A program made the translations under genes and the position numbers. This document shows positions 49,528-59,702 of a stretch of 64,000 nt of DNA, in pieces (the first letter of the stretch is position 1; the number at the start of each line of letters is the position of its first letter). The stretch comes from Terebella lapidaria (lineage: Eukaryota; Annelida; Polychaeta; Terebellida; Terebellidae): positions 21,365,170 through 21,429,169 of the forward strand of contig OX424569.1 of the NCBI GenBank assembly GCA_949152475.1. Direction: 5' to 3'. A model generated the notes under the pieces. The model was given only the letters and a program-made list of their open reading frames with translations, searched no databases and was not told the DNA's origin.

Positions 49528-50065
49528 CAGCGGTGCTGCAGCGGTGAAATAAACTACATATAATTTTCAGAGTGCAAGCAGCAGCTTAATTGGCAGCGGT
49601 ATCTTTAACTGTCATTTTTGTACAGACGTTTAGCAGCGGTGTTTCAGCGGTTACATGTGCAGAAGGAGCAAGTCGAATCAGTGGTGAATCAGCGGCCCAC
49701 TGCATGGCAGTAGTACATGTGGTACAAGCTGCACAGGTAGCAGCAGCAAACACCGCTTCCAAGCAGCGGTCACCGCTGCACAGGAAGTAGTAGAACAGCG
49801 GTATTTCAGTGGTAACCGCTGTTTCTGCAGCGGTACCGCTGTCTAGAAGCGGTACAGTATACTGCTGCCTATGCAGCGGTCACCGCTGCAAAAGCAGCAG
49901 CCTATCAGCGGTATATCAGCGGTAACCACTGCTGATGCAGCGGTATCTATACCGCTGCACTGAAGCAGTAACCGCTGCAGGGACAGCAGTGAATCAGTGG
50001 TCAATCAGCGGGTACCGCTCCTTCTGCAGCGGTTACCGCTGATATGGCAGCGGTCCGCTGCTGCT
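49528..50065 (+). repeat. Right subterminal CAGCGGT/ACCGCTG array
   Basis: Dense CAGCGGT and ACCGCTG words in both orientations, ending inside the right terminal inverted repeat. Mirror counterpart of 29,480-30,214. A short frame through it (49,590-49,790) is incidental. Confidence 0.8.
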
Positions 50066-50074
50066 CGGTCTGGG

Positions 50075-50560
50075 TACTGTCGCCGAGTTCCAAGGTCTTA
50101 AACTCGGATTCTATAATTATGAACGTCACACCACATTTAAAGGCCTGATAGGTATATCACCTTGTGAAATGGTTACTTTTATCAGTTCTTCGTATACTGG
50201 CTACATTTCTGACAAAGAAATAACATCAAGATCTGGAATCGTGGATTTACTAGAACCCAACGACGACGTCATTGCGGACAAAGGATTTCTTATTCAGGAT
50301 CTTTTGTCAAGCAAGAAATCGGGTCTTGTGATTCCACCCTTCTTAGGCCAGAAAGGAAAGTTTTCTGAGAGGAAGTGCAGCTGACACATGAAATCGCAAG
50401 GCTTCGTATCTACGTTGAACGGGCAATCAGAAGGATAAAAGAATATCATATTTTTGATGGTGTTCTTCCACTCAGTGTGGCTTCTTGTATCAACCAGATT
50501 TGGACAATCTGTGGGATTTTGACCACATATTCGTGCAGTAGTTGTAGTACACTTTCCAGA
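50075..50560 (+). pseudogene. IS4EU-like DDE transposase, C-terminal half
   Basis: Continues the gene broken at 29,468. Text reads RHTTFKGLIGISP, YTGYISDKEITS, GIVDLLEPNDDVIADKGF (second catalytic Asp), then IPPFLG. After a frameshift near 50,372 come LTHEIARLRIYVERAIRRIK (catalytic Glu), YHIFDGVLPLSVA and INQIWTICGILT. Catalytic residues are kept but the frame is not. Ends near 50,560. Confidence 0.85.
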
Positions 50561-50813
50561 GTAATACATGTCTTGAGACTTCAACATGTACAAAATACTT
50601 TTCAGCAGACATGTACAGTATATTTGTGTATACAAATACTACTGTGTTGTAACTCAGTAGAGTATTGTCAGGTGCATATTTAAGTATTTATAGCTTAATT
50701 AGCAGTACTTGAATATATTACACCACGTATCCCAATGTATGTGTGCTTAACAAATAAAGGTCTTTCAAATATAATTTTGAATTGAGTGACTCAAGATATA
50801 TGCTGGCGAGATA

Positions 50814-50997
50814 GAGTGTGTCCCAAAAAAAAGAAGTATACCGGAAATTGTAAAGTATATACTTTCCTTTTATCCTAAACTGAACCTCTGGCCTAAACAT
50901 CAAAAAGCTCATTTTATCAATTATATATATGATATTCATACATGTGTATTGCCACAGTATATTCCAGGTATTTTCTGTAAACTTGTAGGACACACTG
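50814..50997. mobile_element. 184-bp mariner-like MITE
   Basis: The ends are GAGTGTGTCCCAAAAA and, inverted, CAGTGTGTCCTACAAG, typical of Tc1/mariner termini. TA at 50,812-50,813 and 50,998-50,999 is the duplicated target. Non-coding. Confidence 0.75.
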
Positions 50998-51618
50998 TAT
51001 TTTATTCGGTAAAAAAACTGCCATAGGTGTATGAAACATGAATTTTGTCCTTGGGATGATTATTGGTATTCAAATTTAGCTGGTATGCTACAGGAAACGT
51101 GGTCCTATTTTGTAATTTGTATTTCTGTAAGATTGCATAGGGGTACATTATGATAGGCTGCATCACGTCATAATGGGAACATTAATGCATGCTGGAGCCC
51201 GTCATAATGTACCCATATGTACCCATCTTCGGTGAATACGGCGCCCCATGGGCCCTTGTTTTCTTATCGATGCATAACACTCCTCATAGGTACCTCTGTG
51301 ACATGTATGAATTTCGTTGCCCTTGAATCGCTCGAAATGGGCCATTTTGGGCCCAAACTCGGCCCAAATGGGACTTTCCCATGTTAAATTCTCCTATGCT
51401 TTATAATGGGACACATTAAGCCTAATATCTCACTTAATATTGAGATTAGAGACTAGGGATCAATTGTGGAGATATAGGAAATGATATATCCTGAATATTC
51501 TGGTGACCTTGAATTCGACCTCTGACCTCGGTTTCAAGGTCAGAGGGCCATTTTCGTCGAAAAATGGCCAATTTTGGACTTTGACGGTCGTTTTCTCAGA
51601 ATCTGTTCAGTAATTTTT

Positions 51619-54455
51619 AGGTTACCGGACCTATGATCCGTAACCTATTGCATGGCGATGCGTCCGGCGTCGTTGTCGTCCGTCGTCGTCGTCGTCCGTC
51701 AACAATTTTATCTTTAAAGTTTAGGATCAAATTTTTCTGAAATTTTGCACAAAAATGCCTAAAAATAATTCTAGAGGGAGGTATTTTTTAGTTTTTTGAT
51801 TTTCGCATTTTTTTCAAAATGGCGGCCGTTTTCGACGAAAAATGCCTGATTTTGGACTTTGGCGGCCATTTTCTCAAAATCTGTTCAGTAACTTTTTTTT
51901 TTATTGATGCATAACACTCCTCATATGTACCCCTGTGACATGTATAAATTTCGTTGCGCTTGAATCGCTCGAAGTGGGCCATTTTGGGCCCAAACTCGAC
52001 CCAAATGGGACTTTCCCATGTTAAATTCTCCTATGCTTTATAATGGGACACATTAAAGCCTAGTATCTCACTTAATATTGAAATTAGAGACTAGGAATGA
52101 ATTGTGGACATATAGGAAATGATATATGCTGAATATTCTCGTGACCTTGAATTTGACCTTTGACCTCATTTTCAAGGTCACAGGACAAAATGACTAATAT
52201 CTCGCTTATTATCGACTTTACAGCTTAGGAATCGATTGTGAACATATACGAAATGATATATGCTGAATATTCTCGTGACCTTGAATTTGACCTGTGACCT
52301 CATTTTCAAGGTGACATAACAGAATGGCTAATATCTCGCTTATTATCAACTTTACAGTTTAGGAATCAATTGTGAACATATAGGAAAGGATATATGCTGA
52401 ATATTTTCGTGACCTTGAATTTGACCTTTGACCTCATTTCCAAGGTCACAGGACAAAATTGCTAATATCTCGCTTATTATCGACTTTACAGCTTAGGAAT
52501 CAATTGTGAACATATAGGAAATGATATATGCTGAATATTCTTGTGACCTTGAATTTGACCTTTGACCTCATTTTCAAGGTCACAGGACAAAATGGCCAAT
52601 ATCTTGCTTATTAGCGACTTTACAGCTTAGGAATCAATTGTGAACATATAGGAAATGATATATGCTGAAAATTCTCATGACCTTGAATTTGACCTTTGAC
52701 CTCATTTTCAAGGTCACAGGACAAAATGGCCAATATCTTGCTTATTAGCTACTTTACAGCTTAGAAATCAATTGTGAACATATAGGAAATGATATATGCT
52801 GAAAATTCTCATGACCTTGAATTTGACTTTTGACCTCATTTTCAAGGTCACATGATAAAATGGCTAATATCTCGCTTATTATCGACTTTACAGCTTAGGA
52901 ATCAATTGTGAACATATAGGAAATGATATATGCTGAAAATTCTTATGACCCTGAATTTGACCTTTGACCTCATTTTCAAGGTCACATGACAAAATGGCTA
53001 ATATCTTGCTTATTATCGACTTTACAGCTTAGGAATCAATTGTGAACATATAGGAAATGATATATGCTGAATATTCTCATGACCTTGAATTTGACCTTTG
53101 ACCTCATTTCCAAGGTCACAGGACAAAATTGCTAATATCTCGCTTATTATCGACTTTACAGCTTAGGAATCAATTGTGAACATATAGGAAATGATATATG
53201 CTGAATATTCTCGTGACCTTGAATTTGACCTTTGACCTCATTTTCAAGGTCACAGGACAAAATGGCCAATATCTTGCTTATTAGCGACTTTACAGCTTAG
53301 GAATCAATTGTGAACATATAGGAAATGATATATGCTGAATATTCTAGTGACCTTGAATTTGACTTTTGACCTCATTCTCAAGGTCAACAGGACAAAATGG
53401 CCAATATCTTGCTTATTAGCGACTTTACAGCTTAGGAATCAATTGTGAACATATAGGAAATGATATATGCTGAAAATTCTCATGACCTTGAATTTGACCT
53501 TTTACCTCATTTTCAAGGTCACATGTCAAAATGGCTAATATCTCGCTTATTATCGACTTTACAGCTTAGGAATCAATTGTGAACATATAGGAAATGATAT
53601 ATGCGGAATATTCTCATGACCTTGAATTTGACCTTTGACCTCATTTCCAAGGTCACAGGACAAAATTGCTGATATCTCGCTTATTATCGACTTTACAGCT
53701 TAGGAATCAATTGTGAACATATAGGAAATGATATATGCTGAATATTCTCGTGACCTTGAATTTGACCTTTGACCTCATTTCCAAGGTCACAGGACAAAAT
53801 TGCTAATATCGCTTATTATCGACTTTACAGCTTAGGAATCAATTGTGAACATATAGGAAATGATATATGCTGAATATTCTCGTGACCTTGAATTTGACCT
53901 TTGACCTCATTTTCAAGGTCACAGGACAAAATGGCCAATATCTTGCTTCTTAGCGACTTTACAGCTTAGGAATCAATTGTGAACATATAGGAAATGATAT
54001 ATGCTGAATATTCTAGTGACCTTGAATTTGACTTTTGACCTCATTTTCAAGCTCAACAGGACAAAATGGCTAATATCTTGCTTATTATCGACTTTACAGC
54101 TTAGGAATCAATTGTGAACATATAGGAAATGAGATATTCTGAATATTTTAATGGTATTGAGTTTGACCTTTGACCTAAATTTCAAGGTCAGTCATTTTAT
54201 TTTCAAAGTCAGATTACAAAATGGCTTATATCTCGCTTATTATCAAACTTACAGCTTAGGGGTCCATAGTGAACATATAGGAAATGATGTATGCTGAATA
54301 GTTTGGTGATCTAGAATTTAACCTTTGATCCCATTTTCAAGGTTAGAGATATGGCGATTTCAGTGGTCACCTTGAATTTGACCTTCAACTTTCTCGGCTT
54401 AACTCTGTATATTTCTCCGGTAACCTTTCTAGCCCATTGGGCTAATTTTTTTTTT
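51619..54455 (+). mobile_element. AGGTTACC-family element with ~16 satellite monomers
   Basis: The 5' hairpin at 51,619 lies at a CAGTAA T-run, followed by a GTCGTC tract and type A body. From ~52,100 to 54,150 there is a highly regular 134-bp array, the cleanest in the window. A degenerate monomer precedes the 3' terminus at 54,412-54,455 (GGTAACC, hairpin AGCCCATTGGGCT). Confidence 0.65.
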
Positions 54456-54794
54456 TTTTTACTTTCCGCCGTTTGGTTTCCGATCAATAACTTGGGAACG
54501 CCTGAACGGATCTTGTCCAAATTTGCACCACTGGTCAGAAATATTACATGGAAGACCCCTATTGTTTTGGAGGCGGCTCCGGGGTCCGTGAGGTCCGTGA
54601 TGATGAAATCAAGGTTGATTTTGAGACTTGGGTTTCCGAGCGATAACTCAAAAAGTATTCATGCAATGGCAAGTATTCTATGCATGGGAGTTCAATACCA
54701 CCCGGGAAGAACCCTATTGATTTTGGGATCAATCCGTCGAACGACCTTTGACCTAGAGCTCGGAAGAATTTTTGCTGATTCATCCTTGAGGCTT

Positions 54795-56125
54795 TCATGC
54801 ATATCTCGGAAACGGTGCGTCATAGAGTGAAACGGAGCTCAATTTCGGCCTCCTGGCACTAGACAAACTAGTCTAGGGGGTATCTTGGGTCGAATCGACC
54901 CCTGGTGTCGAATTTTTTTTTGCCGACTCGGCACTTACTGTTTGGCCGTATCACGGAAACGGTGTGTCGTAGAGCGAAACGGAGCTCAATTTCGGCCTCC
55001 TTGCACTAGACAAACTAGTCTAGAGGGTATCTTGGGTCGAGACAACCCCTGGTGCCGAAATTTTTTTCGCCAACTCGGCACTTCCTGTTTGGCCGTATCT
55101 CGGAAACGGTGCGTCGTAGAGCGAAACGGAGCTCAATTCGGGCCTCCTGGCACTAGACAAACTAGTCTAGGGGGGTATTATGTGTCTAGACAACCCCTGG
55201 TGTCAAATTTATTTTCGCCGACTCGGCACTTCCTGTTTGGCCGTATCTCGAAAACGGTGTGTCGTAGAGCGAAACGGAGCTCAATTCCGACCTCCTGGCA
55301 CTAGACAAATTAGGCTTATTTGTATTTTGGGTCTAGACAACCCCTGGTGTCAAATTTATTTTCGCCGACTCGGCACTTCCTGTTTGGCCGTATCTCGAAA
55401 ACAGTGTGTCGTAGAGCGAAACGGAGCTCAATTCCGGCCTCCTGGCACTAGACAAACTAGGCTTATGGGTATTTTGGGTCGAGACGACCCCTGGTGTCGA
55501 ATTTATATTCGCCGACTCGGCACTTCCTGTTTGGCCGTATCTCGGAAACGGTGTGTCGTAGAGTGAAACGGAGCTCAATTCCGGCCTCCTGGCACTAGAC
55601 AAACTAGGCTTATGGGTATTTTGGGTTGAGCCGACCTCTGGTGTCGAACTTTTTTTCGCCGACTCAGCACTTCCTGTTTGGTCGTATCTCGGAAACGGTG
55701 TGTCGTAGAGCGAAACGGAGCTCAATTTCGGGCCTCCTGGCACTAGACAAACTAGTCTAGAAGGTATCTTGGGTCGAGACGACCCCTGGTGTCAAATTTA
55801 TTTTCGCCGACTCGGCTCTTCCTGTTTGGCCGTATCTCAGAAACGGTGCATCATACAGGGAAACAGAGCTCATTTCCAGCCTTCTGGCACTACACAAACT
55901 AGTCTAGTGGGTATCCTGGGTCGAGACGACCCCTGGTGTCGAATTTTTTTTTGCCGACTCGGCACTTCCTGTTTGGCCGTATCTCGGAAACGGTGCGTCG
56001 TAGAGCGAAACAGAGCTCAATTTCGGCTTCCTGGCACTAGACAAACTAGGCTTAGGGGTATTTTGGGTCGAGACGACTTCTGGTGCCGTATCTCGAAAAC
56101 GGTGCGTCGTAGAGCGAAACGCAAA
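54795..56125 (+). repeat. 147-bp tandem array (about 9 copies)
   Basis: GGCCGTATCTCGG anchors fall at 54,944, 55,091, 55,239, 55,386, 55,533, 55,680, 55,828 and 55,975, so the period is 147-148 bp. A partial first copy (54,795) and a deleted last copy (56,087) flank them. Units share CGTAGAGCGAAACGGAGCTC, CTCCTGGCACTAGACAAACT and GCCGACTCGGCACTTCCTG. Because 147 is a multiple of three, long frames run through on both strands; they are by-products. Core of the GGGCATTTC-family element. Confidence 0.9.
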
Positions 56126-56277
56126 GATGCCTAAGGGCGGGGTATGTCACCTAAACTTTGACCACGGACAGTTCCAGAGTCATCATGGTTCTAGACACGG
56201 TCTCTTAGGTATATGTTAGCTAGGAATAGAACTCACACGAAATGCCCCAAGGCATCTTCAGGCCTTGACGTCTAGTT

Positions 56278-58215
56278 CACTTTACAGCTTGGGAATCAAT
56301 TGTGGACATATAAGAAATGATATAAGCTGAATATTCTCATGACCTTGAATGAGAGCTTTGACCTTACTTTCAAGGTCAAAGCACAAAATGGCTAATATCT
56401 CGTTTATTATCGACTTTACAGCTTAGGAATCAATTGCAGACATATAGGAAATGATACATGTCGAATACTCTGATGACTTTGAAATTGACCTTTGACCTAA
56501 TTTTCAAGGTCAAAGCACAAAATGGCTATTATCTCGCTTATTAACTACTTTACATCTTAGAAATCAAATGTGGACATATAGGAAGTGATATATGCTGAAT
56601 ATTCTCGTGACCTTGAAGGTCAGAGCACAAAATGGCTAATAGCTTGCTGATTATCGACTTTACAGCTCAGGAATCAATTGTGAACATTATAGGAAATGAT
56701 ATAGTCTGAATATTCTGATGACCTTGAATTTGACTTTTGACCTCATTTTCAAGGTCAAAGGACAAAATGGCCAATATCTCGCTTATCCACTTTACAGCTT
56801 GGGACTAAATTGTGGACGTATAGGAAATGATGAATGCTGAATATTTTGATGACCTTGATTGACCTTTGACCTCATTTTCAAGGTCAGGCACAAAATGGCT
56901 AATATCTCACTTATTATCGACTTTACAGGTTAGGAATCAATTGTGCACATATAGGGAATGACATATGCCGAATATTCTTGTGACCTTGAATTTGACCTTC
57001 GACCTTATTTTCAAGGTCAGAGCACAAAATGGCTAATATTTCGTTTATTGTCGACTTTGCAACTTGAGAATCAATTGTTGACATGTAGGAAATGATATAT
57101 GCCGAATATTGTCATGACCTTGAATTTGACCTTTGACCTCAGTTTCTAGGTCACATGACAAAATGGCTAATATGTCGCTTATTATCGACTTTACAGCTTA
57201 AGGATCAATTGTGGACATATAGGAAATGATATATGCTGAATATTGTCGTGACCTTGAATTTGATCTTTGACTTCATTTTCAAGGTTGAGCACAAAATGGC
57301 TAATATCTCGCTTATTATCGACTTTACAGCTTGGGAATCAATTATATGTCTAATATGTCGCTTATTATCGACTTTACAGCTTAAGGATCAATTGTGGACA
57401 TATAGGAAATGATATATGCTGAATATTGTCGTGACTTTGAATTTGACCTCTGACCTCGGTTTCAAGATCAGAGCACAAAATGTCTAATATCTCGCTTATT
57501 ATCAACTTTACAGCCTAGGAATCAATTGTGGACATATAGGAAATGATATATGCCGAATAATCTGATGACTTTGAATTTGACGTTTGACCTCATTTTCAAG
57601 GTCACAGAACAAAATGGCTAATATCTCACTTATTATCGATTTTACAGCTTAGGGAACAATTGTGGACATAAAGGAAATGATATATGCTGAATATTCCCGT
57701 GACCTTGAATTTTACCTCTGACTTCAGTTTCAAGGTCAGAGCACAAAATGGCTAATATTTCGCCTATTATTGATTTTACAGCTTAGGAATCAATTGTTGA
57801 CATATAGGAAATGATATATGCCAAATATTCTAATGACCTTGAATTTGACCTTTGACCTCATTTTCAAGGTCACAGGAAAAGTGGCTAATATCTCGCTTCT
57901 TATCGACTTTACAGCTTAGGAATCAATTATGAACATATAGGAAATGATATCTCGCTTATTATTGACTTTACAGCTTAGGAATCAATTGTGGACATACTAG
58001 AACTGACATATGCCGAATATTATGGTGTCTTTGAATTGACCAATGACCTTATTTTCAAGGTCACGGGACAAAATACTAATATCTGAAATATATATTGTCC
58101 GATAACCTTTCTTAGCCCTTGGGCTGATTTCGTTTTTTTTGGGCTGATGAATTTGTCCATAAATTTGTGTGAATATGTATTGGGTCAATACCCTTAGACC
58201 TTTTTTTTCGTTTTT
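56278..58215 (+). repeat. 134-bp satellite, diverged block
   Basis: The satellite resumes at CACTTTACAGCTTGGG, in register with the monomer cut at 16,716. About thirteen diverged monomers follow, some truncated, ending with a GTCCGATAACCT terminus and hairpin at 58,096-58,130. Confidence 0.75.
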
Positions 58216-58404
58216 TGGTTTAATTGATTATGCAGTTTTGGCGGCAATTTTTTTGTCGAAAATGTTCGTTTTTGCATATTTTCAACTTTAAAAATTATTT
58301 TCTCAAAAACTGTCTGATCAGTTTTGAGATTTGAGCTTCAAAATGTTCCCCTCAAGTATCCTTATAATGTGTATAAATTTAGATGCTCTTGAATCGCCGG
58401 TCTG
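57107..58404 (+). repeat. 1.3-kb direct tandem duplication, copy 1
   Basis: Runs from AATATTGTCATGACC to GAATCGCCGGTCTG and is repeated immediately after with few differences. It contains nine partial or full satellite monomers, a 3' terminus and a body fragment. Confidence 0.85.
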
Positions 58405-59702
58405 AATATTGTCATGACCTTGAGTTTGACCTTTGACCTCAGTTTCTAGGTCACATGACAAAATGGCTAATATGTCGCTTATTATCGACTTTACAGCTTA
58501 AGGATCAATTGTGGACATATAGGAAATGATATATGCTGAATACTGTCGTGACCTTGAATTTGATCTTTGACTTCATTTTCAAGGTTGAGCACAAATGGCT
58601 AATATCTCGCTTATTATCGACTTTACAGCTTGGGAATCAATTATATGTCTAATATGTCGCTTATTATCGACTTTACAGCTTAAGGATCAATTGTGGACAT
58701 ATAGGAAATGATATATGCTGAATATTGTCGTGACTTTGAATTTGACCTCTGACCTCGGTTTCAAGATCAGAGCACAAAATATCTAATATCTCGCTAATTA
58801 TCAACTTTACAGCCTAGGAATCAATTGTGGACATATAGGAAATGATATATGCCGAAAAATCTGATGACTTTGAATTGACGTTTGACCTCATTTTCAAGGT
58901 CACAGAACAAAATGGCTAATATCTCACTTATTATCGATTTTACAGCTTAGGGAACAATTGTGGACATAAAGGAAATGATATATGCTGAATATTCCCGTGA
59001 CCTTGAATTTTACCTCTGACTTCAGTTTCAAGGTCAGAGCACAAAATGGCTAATATTTCGCCTGTTATTGATTTTACAGCTTAGGAATCAATTGTTGACA
59101 TATAGGAAATGATATATGCCAAATATTCTAATGACCTTGAATTTGACCTTTGACCTCATTTTCAAGGTCACAGGAAAAGTGGCTAATATCTCGCTTCTTA
59201 TCGACTTTACAGCTTAGGAATCAATTATGAACATACAGGAAATGATATCTCGCTTATTATTGACTTTACAGCTTAGGAATCAATTGTGAACATACTAGAA
59301 ATGACATATGCCGAATATTATGTTGTCCTTGAATTGACCAATGACCTTATTTTCAAGGTCACGGGACAAAATACTAATATCTGAAATATATATTGTCCGA
59401 TAACCTTTCTTAGCCCTTGGGCTGGTTTCGTTTTTTTTGGGCTGATGAATTTGTCCATAAATTTGTGTGAATATGTATTGGGTCAATACCCCTAGACATT
59501 TTTTTTCGTTTTTTGGTTTAATTGATTATGCAGTTTTGGCGGCCATTTTTTTGTCGAAAATGTTCGTTTTTGCATATTTTCAACTTTAAAAATTATTTTC
59601 TCAAAAACTGTCTGATCAGTTTTGAGATTTTAGCTTCAAAATGTTCCCCTCAAGTATCCTTATAATGTATATAAATTTAGATGCTCTTGAATCGCCGGTC
59701 TG
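58405..59702 (+). repeat. 1.3-kb direct tandem duplication, copy 2
   Basis: Second copy (offset 1,298). The join at 58,404/58,405 switches from body text (GCCGGTCTG) straight into mid-satellite (AATATTGTCATGACC); at 59,702 the body continues normally (CGTGTGGCGGCC). Confidence 0.85.

Larger units (their letters stand above)
29469..50074 (+). mobile_element. 20.6-kb CMC/EnSpm-like DNA transposon with BEN and Tnp2 genes
   Basis: The ends are CCCAGGACGAAAAGCAGCGG (left) and, on the other strand, CCCAGACCGAGCAGCAGCGG (right), matching at 16 of 20 positions. TA at 29,467-29,468 and 50,075-50,076 is the candidate target duplication. Removing the element and one TA rejoins the flanking DDE_Tnp_4 pseudogene so that DCTELK runs on into PSSKVLNS and then RHTTFKGLIGI, with spacing close to the family norm. 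Subterminal CAGCGGT arrays lie at both ends. Two divergent, apparently intact multi-exon genes lie inside. Assignment to the CACTA/Mirage/Chapaev group rests on the Tnp2/DUF4218-like transposase. Confidence 0.8.
27624..51258 (+). mobile_element. Large hairpin-ended element (ACTCATCGAAGG family), 23.6 kb with nested DNA
   Basis: The AGGTTACC body stops at CAGTAACTTTTTT (27,623) and resumes at TTCTTATCGATGCATAAC (51,261), the adjacent sequence in intact copies. The left end has ACTCA-TCGAAGG-TGAGT; the right end has a diverged inverted arm (ATCTTCGGTGAAT, ~51,226) before a GC-rich hairpin (GGCGCCCCATGGGCCC). Own sequence is about 27,624-28,960 and 50,560-51,258. The interior encodes nothing recognisable apart from the nested transposons. 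Confidence 0.5.
18292..54455 (+). mobile_element. AGGTTACC-family element carrying several nested insertions
   Basis: The 5' hairpin is at 18,292. Its body can be followed in pieces: 18,292-18,378, 20,515-20,593, 27,514-27,623 and 51,261-51,618. At each break one piece ends and the next starts at adjacent positions of the family consensus. The 3' terminus is the only one left unpaired in this block (54,412-54,455, GTAACCTTTCTAGCCCATTGGGCTAA), and it may instead belong to the copy that starts at 51,619. Overall pairing is inferred. Confidence 0.45.
16717..56277 (+). mobile_element. 39.6-kb nested insertion: GGGCATTTC-family element with all later insertions
   Basis: The left end 16,717-16,741 is a hairpin (AGGGCATTTCG / CGAAATGCCCT). 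The right end repeats the arm (CGAAATGCCCC, about 56,238) before a second hairpin and CTAGTT at 56,277. Only about 16,717-16,765 and 54,456-56,277 belong to this element; the rest is nested. Joining the outer flanks restores one satellite monomer in register. A sister satellite stretch at 60,100-60,300 carries the same variant uninterrupted (junction near 60,218). Pairing the two ends across 39.6 kb is inference, but flank continuity supports it. Confidence 0.55.

Noticed and set aside
51900..54300. Regular repeat array resembling a CRISPR or a centromere
   Set aside because: Monomers are directly abutting 134-bp units with no unique spacers and belong to a dispersed mobile element; no cas-like genes. 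A centromere cannot be judged from this window.
18292..54455. Exact pairing of every AGGTTACC start with an end
   Set aside because: Starts outnumber ends in this block (one 3' terminus for two starts), so at least one terminus was lost by recombination; only pairings with rejoined flanks were claimed with more confidence.
54885..56134. Long repeated reading frames (about 120-140 codons, both strands) encoding 49-residue repeats
   Set aside because: They arise because the 147-bp unit is a multiple of three. The peptides follow the DNA repeat on both strands and show no codon-level constraint.
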